From positions 434,001 through 498,000 of the forward strand of contig CANLXL010000002.1 of NCBI GenBank assembly GCA_947495125.1: DNA of 64,000 nucleotides. The letters run 5' to 3'. The stretch comes from an uncultured Flaviramulus sp. (lineage in GTDB: Bacteria; Bacteroidota; Bacteroidia; Flavobacteriales; Flavobacteriaceae). The notes under the pieces were generated by a model. The model did not search any database. It was not told the origin of the DNA and was given only the letters and a program-made list of their open reading frames with translations. Below, piece after piece: positions 8,737-19,081 of the stretch (the stretch's first letter is position 1; each line of letters opens with the position of its first letter). Made by a program: the position numbers and the translations under genes.

Positions 8737-9750
8737 ATGAGAGAAAAGAAGTTTGATGTTATCACTTTTGGAAGGTCTTCAATAGATTTATATTCGCAAG
8801 ATATTGGAACTACTTTTAACGATATTAGTGGTTTTGATGCGTTTGTAGGAGGCTCTCCTTTAAACATTGCCGTTGCGCTTGCCAGATTAGGATCAAATGC
8901 AAGTTTGCTTACAGCTGTAGGTAATGATAAAGTTGGAGAATTTATAGTAAATTTTTTAAACAAGGAGAACGTAAATACACACTGCATTCCTGTGAAGAAT
9001 ACGGCTCGTAGTAGTGCTGTTGTTCTTGGCATTGAACCTCCAAATAAGTTTCCATTGGTCTATTATAGAGATAATGCTGCCGACAGTCAGGTAACTATTG
9101 ATGATGTTCAAAATTCTAACGTTGAAGACTATAAGGTTTTATTAATAAATGGAACAGCGCTAAACATTGAGCCTAGTAGAAGTAGCACATTTTATGCCAC
9201 TGAAGTTGCTACGAAAAATAATGTTGATGTAGTTTTAGATTTAGATTTTAGAGCAGATCAATGGCATGATTATAGAGCTTTTGGGTTGACGGTACGGGCG
9301 ATTCTTCCTAAAGTGAAAATTGCAATTGGAACCGAAGAAGAAATATTAGCGGCAACCTTATATGATTCATCTCAAGTAGTAATAAAAGATCAACAAATTT
9401 CAGCCCCAGAAATTAAAGGAGATATCGATGAGTCTATTGGTCAATTACTTTCTTCCGGTATAGAGGTTTTATTAGTAAAGAGAGGCGAAGATGGAGTAAC
9501 GATATACAAAAAAGATCTTAGTAGAATAGATGTTCCTGGATTCCCCGTTAAGGTATTAAATGTTTTAGGAGCTGGTGATGCTTTTGCCGGCGGATTCTTA
9601 TATGGATACCTTCAAGGCTGGGATTTGTACAAAGCTTGCAGAATGGGAAATGCCAGTGGAGCTCAGGTGGTGACCAAAAAAGGCTGTGCCAATTTCATGC
9701 CGACCTTAGAAGAATCATTAGCATTTATAGAAAAACATGGCGGGTATTAA
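8737..9750 (+). CDS. iolC: 5-dehydro-2-deoxygluconokinase (PfkB family)
   Basis: 337 aa; FDVITFGRSSIDLYSQDIG, FVGGSPLNIAVALARLG, VLGAGDAFAGGFLYGYLQG. Confidence 0.92.
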   Translation: MREKKFDVITFGRSSIDLYSQDIGTTFNDISGFDAFVGGSPLNIAVALARLGSNASLLTAVGNDKVGEFIVNFLNKENVNTHCIPVKNTARSSAVVLGIEPPNKFPLVYYRDNAADSQVTIDDVQNSNVEDYKVLLINGTALNIEPSRSSTFYATEVATKNNVDVVLDLDFRADQWHDYRAFGLTVRAILPKVKIAIGTEEEILAATLYDSSQVVIKDQQISAPEIKGDIDESIGQLLSSGIEVLLVKRGEDGVTIYKKDLSRIDVPGFPVKVLNVLGAGDAFAGGFLYGYLQGWDLYKACRMGNASGAQVVTKKGCANFMPTLEESLAFIEKHGGY

Positions 9751-9825
9751 TTTGAAAAGGTGACATTAAAAACTGAAGTATTTCACTGTATAATAAGGTA
9801 AAAATAAAAAATAAGTAAATAAAAA

Positions 9826-11301
9826 ATGGAAGTTCTAAAAAATTATATAAACGGTACTTGGGTAGATAGTAAATCTTTACACACCATAGATGTTTTAAAT
9901 CCAGCAAATCAAGAGGTTTTAGCTAAAGTTCCTTATGGTATAGATACCGCAAAAGATGTTGAAACAGCAACAAATTTTGCCTTTAAGGCATATAAGGAAT
10001 GGAGTCAGGTTCCCGTTATGAAACGTGTACAAGTACTTTATAAATTAAAATCTCTTTTTGAGGAGAATATTGGAGAAATTGCTGAAATAATTACTAAGGA
10101 ATCGGGTAAGACAAAAGGAGAATCTTTTGGAGAAATACAAAGAGCCATTGAGAATATTGAAGTAGCCTGCGGGACACCTATACTTATGGCAGGAGATGTT
10201 ATAGAAGACATAGCAACGGGCATTGACGAAATGATGATTAGACAACCAATTGGTGTGTCAGCATGTATTACGCCCTTCAACTTTCCTAGTATGATTGTTT
10301 TTTGGTTTTTGCCTTATGCGATAGCTACAGGAAACTCATTTATTGTTAAGCCTTCAGAAAAGGTGCCATTAACCATGATGAAACTTTTTGAACTAATTGA
10401 TAGGTTGGATTTGCCCAAAGGGTTGATAAGTTTAGTTCATGGTGGTAAAGAGTCTGTAGACGCTATATTAGAAAACCCAACGATCAAGGCTATAAGCTTT
10501 GTTGGAAGTACACCTGTAGCAAGGTACATTTATTCAAAAGGGACGGCTAACGGAAAAAGGGTGCAGGCACAAGGTGGGGCTAAAAATCCGGTTATTGTAT
10601 TACCAGATGCAGATATTGAAATGTCTTCAAAAATTATTGCTGATTCAGTTTATGGTTGCGCTGGTCAACGTTGTTTAGCAGCATCTACCATTATTACTGT
10701 TGGAGATGATAAAAGAGAAATTAAAGATTCTATATACGAAACTGTAAAGTCAAGAACAACCGGATACGGATGGGACGATGGTGTAAATATGGGACCTGTT
10801 ATTACTCCTGAGAGTAAAAACAGAATTAATGGTTTAATTCAACAAGGGTTAGATGAAGGAGCTACAGCACTTCTTGATGGCAGGAAGGCTTCAGTTTCAG
10901 GATATGAAAACGGAAATTTCCTATCTCCAACTATTTTAGAAAACGTAGCTCTGGACAAGGATTTAATTAAAACTGAAATTTTTGGCCCGGTAATGAGCCT
11001 TATTTCGATGAACAATATTGAGGAAGCATTACAATTTGTAAACAGTGGAAATTATGGTAACATGGCTTGCTTATTTACAAGTAGTGGAGCTAGTGCTAGA
11101 AAATTTAGAAATGAAGCAGATGCAGGAAATATTGGAATCAATATAGGAGTTGCTGCACCCATGGCACAATTTCCATTCAGTGGTTGGAAAGATAGCTTTT
11201 TTGGAGATCTTCACGGTCAGGGAAAGCATGCTATTGAGTTTTTTACTCAAACTAAAGTAGTCATTGAAAGATGGCCAAATATTTGGTCGCGTAAATTTTA
11301 A
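9826..11301 (+). CDS. mmsA: CoA-acylating methylmalonate-/malonate-semialdehyde dehydrogenase
   Basis: 491 aa; ITPFNFPSMIVFWFLPYAIATGNSFIVKPSEKVPLT, GCAGQRCLAAS, FPFSGWKDSFFGDLHGQGKHAIEFFTQTKVV. Confidence 0.92.
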   Translation: MEVLKNYINGTWVDSKSLHTIDVLNPANQEVLAKVPYGIDTAKDVETATNFAFKAYKEWSQVPVMKRVQVLYKLKSLFEENIGEIAEIITKESGKTKGESFGEIQRAIENIEVACGTPILMAGDVIEDIATGIDEMMIRQPIGVSACITPFNFPSMIVFWFLPYAIATGNSFIVKPSEKVPLTMMKLFELIDRLDLPKGLISLVHGGKESVDAILENPTIKAISFVGSTPVARYIYSKGTANGKRVQAQGGAKNPVIVLPDADIEMSSKIIADSVYGCAGQRCLAASTIITVGDDKREIKDSIYETVKSRTTGYGWDDGVNMGPVITPESKNRINGLIQQGLDEGATALLDGRKASVSGYENGNFLSPTILENVALDKDLIKTEIFGPVMSLISMNNIEEALQFVNSGNYGNMACLFTSSGASARKFRNEADAGNIGINIGVAAPMAQFPFSGWKDSFFGDLHGQGKHAIEFFTQTKVVIERWPNIWSRKF

Positions 11302-11313
11302 TATCATATTAAT

Positions 11314-12219
11314 ATGATCAAGATAGCCAACGCTCCTTGCTCATGGGGAGCATTAGAATTTGATTTAGAAGAAAAATCGGAAGAAATTGGTTTTGAGCGG
11401 GTTTTGGACGAAATTAATGAAACCGGATATATTGGTACAGAGCTAGGAGATTGGGGATATATGCCTACTGTTCCAAGCCAGTTGCGCGATCAGATACATA
11501 AAAGAGGATTGGATTTACTGGGAGCTTTTGTTCCTGTGGCTTTGGCAGATGTAACAAAACATGAAGATGGTGTTTCGAGAGCTTTAAAGGTTGCAGAGTT
11601 AATGTATAATGCGGGCTATGAAAATGCATTTATTGTTTTAGCTGATGATAACGGAACCGTTTCTGAGCGTACTCAGAACGCGGGAAGAATACTGCCTGAG
11701 ATGAGCCTTACAGATGCACAATGGTCAGACTATGCTCAAGGTGCTGAGAAAATAGCTAGAGCAGTAAAAGATATTTTTGGGATTAGAACTGTTTTTCATC
11801 ATCATTGTGCTGGTTATGTTGAGACACCAGAAGAAATTGACAAATTATTATCATTGACCGACCCAGACTTATTGGGCTTATGTTTAGATATGGGGCATTA
11901 TGCTTTTGGAGGAGGTGATCCAGTTGAAGCATTAAAAACTTATTCTAATCGCATATGGCACGTGCATTTTAAAGATTTTAGCCCAGATATAGCTAAAGCT
12001 TCTAAGGATGCCAATGGAGATTATTTTGATGCAATTAAAAGAGGTGTTTTTTGCGAGCTAGGTAAAGGTGGAGTAGATTTCGAGAGTATTGTTGCTTTGT
12101 TGCATGAATTAGAATATGATGATTGGATTGTTGTTGAACAGGATATATTACCTGGTATGGGAGACCCAAAAGTTTGCGCTCAGTCCAATAGGGATTATAT
12201 AAAAACATTAGGATTATAA
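11314..12219 (+). CDS. iolE: myo-inosose-2 dehydratase-like xylose-isomerase-type TIM barrel protein
   Basis: 301 aa; IKIANAPCSWGALEFD, GTELGDWGYMPT, VFHHHCAGYVETPEEID, CLDMGHYAFGGGDP; within iol operon. Confidence 0.88.
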   Translation: MIKIANAPCSWGALEFDLEEKSEEIGFERVLDEINETGYIGTELGDWGYMPTVPSQLRDQIHKRGLDLLGAFVPVALADVTKHEDGVSRALKVAELMYNAGYENAFIVLADDNGTVSERTQNAGRILPEMSLTDAQWSDYAQGAEKIARAVKDIFGIRTVFHHHCAGYVETPEEIDKLLSLTDPDLLGLCLDMGHYAFGGGDPVEALKTYSNRIWHVHFKDFSPDIAKASKDANGDYFDAIKRGVFCELGKGGVDFESIVALLHELEYDDWIVVEQDILPGMGDPKVCAQSNRDYIKTLGL

Positions 12220-12233
12220 ATAACAGAATATCC

Positions 12234-13268
12234 ATGAAGAAATTAAAATTTGCCTTAGCGGGTCTTGGAAGAATTGGAAAAATTCATTTAGATAATTTAC
12301 TTCAAATGAATAACGTAAAAGTTGTTGCTGTGATGGATCCATTTGGAGAATCACAGGAATATGCCAAAGGTAAAGGCATAGTAAATGTGACGTCCACTTA
12401 TGGGGAGATGCTAGCTTCTACAGAGATTGATGTAGTTGTTATTTGTTCTCCTACAGACACACATGCGGACTATGTAGAAATTGCAGCTAAAAAAGGAAAA
12501 CATATTTTTTGTGAAAAACCACTAGATTTATCTTTGGAAAGAGTAGTTGAAGTTTTGGATGTTGTGGAAGACACGGGAATAAAGTTAATGATAGGTTTTA
12601 ATAGACGCTTCGATAAAGAGTTTAAAAAGGTTAAAGCTTTAGTAAGTGAGGGTGCCATAGGAGAGCATCATTTGGTAAAGATTACCAGTCGAGATCCAGG
12701 TGCTCCGCCAGTAAGTTATATTGAAAAATCGGGTGGCTTATTTTTAGATATGACCATTCACGATTTTGATATAGCTCGTTTTATTGTAGGCAAGGAAATA
12801 GAGGAGGTGTATGCTAAGGGAGCCGTTCTTGTTGATTCCGTTATAGGAGACGTGGGAGATATAGATACAGCTGTTATAACCTTAACCTACACAGACGGAA
12901 CTATGGCTATAATTGATAATAGTAGAGAAGCAGCTTATGGATATGATCAGAGGGTTGAAGTATTCGGCTCTAAAGGTATGGTAAGGGCAGAGAATAATTT
13001 ACACGATTCACACCAATTATTCACAAGTCAAGGAAGTCAAAGGTCGCTACCTTTACATTTTTTTCTGGAACGTTATGCAGAAGCATACAAGACAGAAATG
13101 AGTGATTATATCAACAGTTTAGAAAATGAGACTCCTGTTCCGGCTAATGGAAACGATGGGCTTCAATCTTTAAAAATTGGATTGGCAGCAATAAGGTCTC
13201 TTCAAGAAAATAGACCCGTTAAACTTAAAGAAATTAATCAATTTCAGAGCATTAAAATGTTAAAATAA
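12234..13268 (+). CDS. iolG: inositol 2-dehydrogenase (Gfo/Idh/MocA family)
   Basis: 344 aa; ALAGLGRIGKIHLDNL, FCEKPLDLSLE, MIGFNRRFDKEFK, GGLFLDMTIHDFDIARF. Confidence 0.92.
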   Translation: MKKLKFALAGLGRIGKIHLDNLLQMNNVKVVAVMDPFGESQEYAKGKGIVNVTSTYGEMLASTEIDVVVICSPTDTHADYVEIAAKKGKHIFCEKPLDLSLERVVEVLDVVEDTGIKLMIGFNRRFDKEFKKVKALVSEGAIGEHHLVKITSRDPGAPPVSYIEKSGGLFLDMTIHDFDIARFIVGKEIEEVYAKGAVLVDSVIGDVGDIDTAVITLTYTDGTMAIIDNSREAAYGYDQRVEVFGSKGMVRAENNLHDSHQLFTSQGSQRSLPLHFFLERYAEAYKTEMSDYINSLENETPVPANGNDGLQSLKIGLAAIRSLQENRPVKLKEINQFQSIKMLK

Positions 13269-13333
13269 AAACTAGAGAGCTACAATTACAAAAGACTATC
13301 TAGTATGTATAAAATAATAAAACCAGCATAATA

Positions 13334-15211
13334 ATGAAAACAATACGACTGACTGTTGCCCAAGCTGTGATAAAGTATTTAAACCAGCAATATGTAGAAC
13401 GCGACGGTGTTGAAAACAAGTTTTTTGCCGGTTGCTTTGGTATTTTAGGACATGGTAATGTTGCTGGTATGGGGCAGGCTATTCAACAGCAGAATGATTT
13501 AAAGTACTATCAATGTCGAAACGAACAATCCATGGTGCATACTGCCGCTGCTTATGCAAAAATGAAAAATCGATTAAGCACTTTTGCATGTACCACCTCA
13601 ATAGGACCTGGAGCTACCAATATGCTAACTGCAGCAGCTGGAGCTACTATTAATCGTTTACCGGTACTTTTAATTCCAGGCGACATTTTTGCTAGAAGAA
13701 ATGTTGCTCCAGTTTTGCAACAATTGGAATCGCCTAATTCACAAGATTTTTCGGTTAATGATTGTTTTAAACCAATTTCAAAATACTGGGATAGAATCAA
13801 TAGACCAGAACAAATACTATTTGCACTTCCAGAAGTCATGAGAGTTTTAACCTCTCCTTCAGAAACGGGAGCTGTTACCTTGGCGATACCTCAGGATGTT
13901 CAAGCGGAGGCATTTGATTGTCCAGAAGATTTTTTTAGCAAAAAGACATGGAGAATTATGAGGCAAAGACCTGATGTTTCGCAAATTAAAAGAGCGGCGG
14001 ACCTCATTAAGAAAAGTAAAAAGCCTTTAATTATTGCTGGTGGAGGAGCTCATTATAGTGATGCTCTTGATGTTTTAAAAACCTTTGTTTATAAAACACA
14101 TATTCCGGTTGCAGAAACTTTTGCAGGAAAAGGTGCTTTACGGTTCGATGATCCTCACCAACTAGGAGCAGTTGGAGCCACTGGAACACCTGGTGCCAAC
14201 AAAATCTCGGAAGAGGCAGATTTAGTTATTGGTCTTGGAACCCGCTATAGCGATTTCACAACGGCCTCTAAAACAGCTTTTCAAAATCCAGATGTTAAAT
14301 TTGTAAATATAAATGTTACCGAATTTGATGCAGCCAAGCATGGCGGACTTATGTTGCAAGGTGATGCAAAAGCAACACTAGAGGAATTATTGGGTTTACT
14401 GGATGGTTATCAAGTAGATCAGGATTATAGTAATAAAGTTTCTGAATTCAATCAATCTTGGGAAGCAAAAGTTTCCAAAATATATGATTACAGGCATGAT
14501 AATCTTTTGAGTCAAGGAGAAATCATCGGTGCGGTAAATGAGTTTGCAGATGATAATGATGTAGTGCTTTGTGCGGCAGGAAGTTTACCTGGTGATTTGC
14601 ATAAGTTATGGAGAACCAAGAGTAGTAAAAGCTTCCATTTGGAATATGGATATTCTTGTATGGGGTATGAAATTGCTGGAGGACTTGGAGCAAAAATGGC
14701 TGACCCAAGTCGAGAAATCTATGTCATGGTAGGAGATGGCAGTTATTTGATGCTTTCTCAAGAAATTGTCACATCCATTCAGGAAAATTATAAAATAACG
14801 ATTGTTTTGATTGATAATGATGGCTATAAAAGTATCGGATCGCTTTCGCGAAGTTTAGGTAGTGAAGGTTATGGTACTAGATATTTGTATAGAAACCCAG
14901 ATTCTCAAAAAATCGATGGTGACGATGTTGTTTCTGATGCTGTTTTGCCAATTAACTTGGCTGATAATGCGCGCAGTTTGGGAGCACATGTTATTGAATG
15001 TACAGATTACACAAGTTTGACGAATGCTTTAAAAACAGCCAAAGGTATTGATATAACAACTGTTATTTATACTACCTGTGATAGATATCAAGGTACCGAT
15101 GGTTATGGCTGGTGGGAAGTTCCTATTGCCCAAGTATCCGATATGGAAACCGTCAAAGAAGCTTACAAGGATTCTTTAGAACATAAAAAGAAACAGAGAT
15201 TCCATCACTAG
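13334..15211 (+). CDS. iolD: 3D-(3,5/4)-trihydroxycyclohexane-1,2-dione acylhydrolase (ThDP-dependent)
   Basis: 625 aa; MKTIRLTVAQAVIKYLNQQYVERDG, FFAGCFGILGHGNVAGMGQAI, YGYSCMGYEIAGGLGAKMADPSREIYVMVGDGSYLML. Confidence 0.95.
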   Translation: MKTIRLTVAQAVIKYLNQQYVERDGVENKFFAGCFGILGHGNVAGMGQAIQQQNDLKYYQCRNEQSMVHTAAAYAKMKNRLSTFACTTSIGPGATNMLTAAAGATINRLPVLLIPGDIFARRNVAPVLQQLESPNSQDFSVNDCFKPISKYWDRINRPEQILFALPEVMRVLTSPSETGAVTLAIPQDVQAEAFDCPEDFFSKKTWRIMRQRPDVSQIKRAADLIKKSKKPLIIAGGGAHYSDALDVLKTFVYKTHIPVAETFAGKGALRFDDPHQLGAVGATGTPGANKISEEADLVIGLGTRYSDFTTASKTAFQNPDVKFVNINVTEFDAAKHGGLMLQGDAKATLEELLGLLDGYQVDQDYSNKVSEFNQSWEAKVSKIYDYRHDNLLSQGEIIGAVNEFADDNDVVLCAAGSLPGDLHKLWRTKSSKSFHLEYGYSCMGYEIAGGLGAKMADPSREIYVMVGDGSYLMLSQEIVTSIQENYKITIVLIDNDGYKSIGSLSRSLGSEGYGTRYLYRNPDSQKIDGDDVVSDAVLPINLADNARSLGAHVIECTDYTSLTNALKTAKGIDITTVIYTTCDRYQGTDGYGWWEVPIAQVSDMETVKEAYKDSLEHKKKQRFHH

Positions 15212-15266
15212 TTTATAACCTAAAGAGGATGTAATTAATGTTCAACAATAACTAAACTAATCAAAT

Positions 15267-16844
15267 ATGTATACTGCATTAACTTTTATTGGATTCATCG
15301 CCTTTGTAGCCATTTATTCTTGGTACAAACTTAAAAATGAAAAACTTGATTCTCAAGACGGATATTTTTTGGGCGGACGAAGTCTTACGGGAGTTGTTAT
15401 TGCAGGATCTATGTTACTAACCAATATATCTACCGAACATCTCATAGGTATGAATGGTTCTTCCTATAAAAATGGATTCATTATTATAGCTTGGGAAGTT
15501 ACATCAGCGTTGGCCTTAGTAGCCGCCGCTATTTATTTTGTGCCCAAATATTTAAAAATGGGGCTGACAACCATTCCCCAATATCTTGAAAAACGTTTTG
15601 ATAGTACAACTAGAACCTTAGTTGCTCTTTTTTTGATGGTTTCTTTTGTAGTTACATTATTACCTATAGTGCTTTATACAGGAGCTATTAACCTTGAAAG
15701 TATTTTTAACATCTCGGAAGTTTTAGATGTATCGCAAGATCAAGGTCTTTGGATTACAGTCATAGGTATTGGAGTGCTTGGATCAATTTACGCCATTTTT
15801 GGAGGGTTAAAAGCGGTTGCTGTTTCAGATACAATCAATGGATATGGGTTACTAGTTGGTGGATTAGCCATACCTCTAATTGCTCTTATCAGTATCGGTG
15901 ATGGTAATCCATTAACAGGTTTAACTAAGGTGTATCAGCATAGTCCAGAAAAATTTAACGTTATTGGAGCAAAGGATTCCATAATGCCCTTTGGAGTCCT
16001 TTTTACTGGGTTGATTATTAATCAGCTGTATTTTTGGAGCATGAATCAAACAATAATTCAACGAGCGCTTGGAGCCAAAAATTTAGTGGAAGCTCAAAAA
16101 GGACTTTTATTTACTGGAGTTTTAAAAATATTTGTGCCTGTGATTATTATTTTACCCGGAGTGATAGGTTTCTATTATTATGGAGATTCACTTTTTGATA
16201 ATCAAGATATGATATATCCCGAGCTCATTAAAAAAGTGCTCCCTGTTGGGCTTGTTGGTTTATTTGCAGCTATTGTAATGGGAGCCGTTTTAAGTACGTT
16301 TAATAGTGTACTTAACAGTGCAGCAACTATTTTTAGTATTGATGTCTATAAAGAACACTTTGGCAAAAATAGTACAGATAAAAAGTTAGTGAAAGTTGGG
16401 AAATTAACGTCAACGGTATTAGCTATTTTTGCTATTATGGTAGCTCCTATGGTGGCTAATGCTCCTGATGGTCTATACCAGCTATTACAACAATTAAATG
16501 GCATCTTCTTTATTCCTATCGCTTCCATTATGTTAGCTGGATTTTTCCTTAAGAGAATATCTGCCGCTGGCGCCAAAGCAGCATTGTTTGTTGGATTGGC
16601 TTTCTATATCACAACAACTTTCATACTGAAAACAGATATCCATTTTATTCATATTTGGGGTATTGAATTCTTATTGAATTTAGCAGTGATGTTCGGAGTA
16701 TCTCATTTTTATCCAGTTGAAAAAGAATTTAAGGCTAAAGATTTGCATATTTTAGATATGAAGGAATGGAAGTATACTAAACATATGTCTATTGCTCTTT
16801 GTTTTGTTACCATATTGATTTATATCCTATTAGGGCAAAATTAA
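15267..16844 (+). CDS. SSS-family sodium/solute symporter, likely inositol uptake
   Basis: 525 aa multi-TM; FLGGRSLTGVVIAGSMLLTNISTEHLIGMNGSSYKNGF; directly follows iolD. Confidence 0.88.
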   Translation: MYTALTFIGFIAFVAIYSWYKLKNEKLDSQDGYFLGGRSLTGVVIAGSMLLTNISTEHLIGMNGSSYKNGFIIIAWEVTSALALVAAAIYFVPKYLKMGLTTIPQYLEKRFDSTTRTLVALFLMVSFVVTLLPIVLYTGAINLESIFNISEVLDVSQDQGLWITVIGIGVLGSIYAIFGGLKAVAVSDTINGYGLLVGGLAIPLIALISIGDGNPLTGLTKVYQHSPEKFNVIGAKDSIMPFGVLFTGLIINQLYFWSMNQTIIQRALGAKNLVEAQKGLLFTGVLKIFVPVIIILPGVIGFYYYGDSLFDNQDMIYPELIKKVLPVGLVGLFAAIVMGAVLSTFNSVLNSAATIFSIDVYKEHFGKNSTDKKLVKVGKLTSTVLAIFAIMVAPMVANAPDGLYQLLQQLNGIFFIPIASIMLAGFFLKRISAAGAKAALFVGLAFYITTTFILKTDIHFIHIWGIEFLLNLAVMFGVSHFYPVEKEFKAKDLHILDMKEWKYTKHMSIALCFVTILIYILLGQN

Positions 16845-16934
16845 TGAAACATCTAGGGTTCTAAACTTAGAAATGTGTTGAAATGATTATATCGATGTTA
16901 CATGTGACAACGAAAAAAACAATAATATAAACAC

Positions 16935-17110
16935 ATGAAATATAAATGTGCCATTTTTGATTGTGATGGCGTATTGGTTGATAGTGAGCTCATCGCTTGT
17001 TAGGTTCTTGTAGAAATATCAAAAAAAACTTGGGATTAAATCTTAGTTTGAATAAAGCTATTGAAAAATTTTCTGGAAAGTCTTTAAGTCTTTCTCAAAA
17101 ATATAACTAA
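16935..17110 (+). pseudogene. decayed N-terminal remnant of a HAD-family phosphatase
   Basis: MKYKCAIFDCDGVLVDSELIAC*VLVEISKK then frameshift to NLGLNLSLNKAIEKFSGKSLSLSQKYN*; HAD motif I DxDGVLVDSE followed by in-frame TAG, frameshift and truncation. Confidence 0.8.
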
Positions 17111-18960
17111 TGAATTGTCGTATTATTTATTTAGTATTAATTGTTTCACTCACTTTAACTTCGTGTAAAAAAACTGAAGTTGGAACTAAAAAAGATATGC
17201 GAATTGCCTTTATGGCCGATGTACATTTACACGATATTTATAGTACTTTTTTGGATACTGATTATAAGGGTATTAGAAACCCTTCTACGGGAAAATATAA
17301 TACCATACGAACAATGGAGGCTCAATTGCATTCCACACGATTGTTCAATGAAAACTATTTTGCTTTTATAGCGGCTTTAGAGGATGCTGTAAAAAAAGGT
17401 ATAAAACTTATCGCCCTACCTGGTGATTTTTCTGATGATGGGCAGCCTATGAATGTAAGAGCGTTACGAAAAATTTTGGATGAATACGCTACAAAGTACG
17501 GTGTAACTTTTTTGATTATAACAGGAAATCATGATCCGGTAAGACCATTTGACCAAGAAGCAGGAAAAAAAGATTTTTTAGGAGAAAGTGGACAGTCTCA
17601 GGCTATTATGAGTGAACAAGATCTTTTTAAGGTGAATGGATTAGATCCTATAATAACTCAAGATATTAAAACGTGGGGATACTCAGGTGTTTTGAATGAG
17701 CTTTCCGATTTTGGGTTTTTTCCACAAGAAAAATTTCTTTATTGGGAAACACCATTTTCAAATTACAACTACGATGATTATAATTTAAATAAAGCATTGT
17801 CAATTTCGAAATTAAGTCAAAGGGAGTATCCTATTTCTGAAAACTTAATGGTTCCAGATGCCAGTTATTTGGTAGAACCTCAAGAAGGTTTATGGTTACT
17901 GGCATTAGATGCAAACGTATATGTGCCGACTAAAAGTGCAAATAGTGTTTCTCAAAACCCTAAAAATTACAAAGGAGCAAGTATTGGATATAATAATGTA
18001 CTCACTCATAAAAAACATATAATTCAATGGGTTGGTAAAGTTGCAAAAGAGGCGCAAAAAAGAGAGAAATTGCTTGTAGCCTTTAGTCATTATCCCATGG
18101 TGGAGTTTAATGATGGTGCTTCAGAATTAACAAAAACTGTTTTTGGAGATCATAAGATGCAATTACATAGAGTCCCAAAAGGAGATGTAGCCAGAGTCTT
18201 TGCAGATATTGGTGTGAAATTACATTTTGGAGGACACATGCATATTAACGATACAGGGATTCATAAGACTGAGAAAGGAAATGTTCTAATTAATGTGCAA
18301 ACCCCTTCGTTAGCGGCTTATCCAGCGGCGTATAAAATATTAACGGTTCAATCTAATGATATTTTAGAGGTGGAAACGGTTCCTATTGTTTCCGTTCCAA
18401 ATTTTAAGGAGCTATTTCCATTATATGAAATGGAACATGATTATCTGGCTAAAAGTAAAGATGTTCATATTTGGAGTCAAGAAATACTTAATTCTAGAAA
18501 TTATCGGGAATACGTTACATGGCATTTAAAAGAAGTTGTTCGTTTAAGATTTCTACCTGAGGATTGGCCACAAGAATTGAAGGAACAGTTTTTAAATGTA
18601 AGTGGAAAAGAGTTATTGGTAAGTGCAGTAATGGATAGAGATACTTTGAAACTTCAAAAAAAATTAATAAAGGAGGGTATGGAAATGATTGATTTTCAGG
18701 CTTGGAACGGTAATGATTTTGTTTTTGATTTCCATCGTTTACATAATGGAGATCATCTAGCTTTAAATGATATTGGGGCTAAGAGAATCCAACAGTATAA
18801 AATTCTTTTAGATGTGCTATCTCAAGCTGAAAACTCAGCAATGAAAAACTTAGCAAGAGATTTCTCCAAAATTTTTCAAAAACATTTTGAGGGAGCTCCG
18901 TCTGACCATTTCTTGATTAATCTTAAAAATGGCGAGGTGGAAGTCATCAAAAATAACTAA
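17110..18960 (+). CDS. calcineurin-like metallophosphoesterase lipoprotein
   Basis: 616 aa; lipobox LTLTSCKK; MRIAFMADVHLHD, LPGDFSDDG, ITGNHDP, FGGHMHIND metal-binding motifs. Confidence 0.88.
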   Translation: MNCRIIYLVLIVSLTLTSCKKTEVGTKKDMRIAFMADVHLHDIYSTFLDTDYKGIRNPSTGKYNTIRTMEAQLHSTRLFNENYFAFIAALEDAVKKGIKLIALPGDFSDDGQPMNVRALRKILDEYATKYGVTFLIITGNHDPVRPFDQEAGKKDFLGESGQSQAIMSEQDLFKVNGLDPIITQDIKTWGYSGVLNELSDFGFFPQEKFLYWETPFSNYNYDDYNLNKALSISKLSQREYPISENLMVPDASYLVEPQEGLWLLALDANVYVPTKSANSVSQNPKNYKGASIGYNNVLTHKKHIIQWVGKVAKEAQKREKLLVAFSHYPMVEFNDGASELTKTVFGDHKMQLHRVPKGDVARVFADIGVKLHFGGHMHINDTGIHKTEKGNVLINVQTPSLAAYPAAYKILTVQSNDILEVETVPIVSVPNFKELFPLYEMEHDYLAKSKDVHIWSQEILNSRNYREYVTWHLKEVVRLRFLPEDWPQELKEQFLNVSGKELLVSAVMDRDTLKLQKKLIKEGMEMIDFQAWNGNDFVFDFHRLHNGDHLALNDIGAKRIQQYKILLDVLSQAENSAMKNLARDFSKIFQKHFEGAPSDHFLINLKNGEVEVIKNN

Positions 18961-19081
18961 TTAATAGACGCTTCGTTTTATTTTAATGCATAAGTAAATC
19001 AGTAATTTATCTTAGATTTCATGTCTACAAATTGTCGGAAATCAATCAAATTATAAGAATTATTAGTAAAAATACTATTTG

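Noticed and set aside
8595-9032. 145-aa minus-strand ORF
   Set aside because: Antisense to iolB/iolC; no domain or start-site support.
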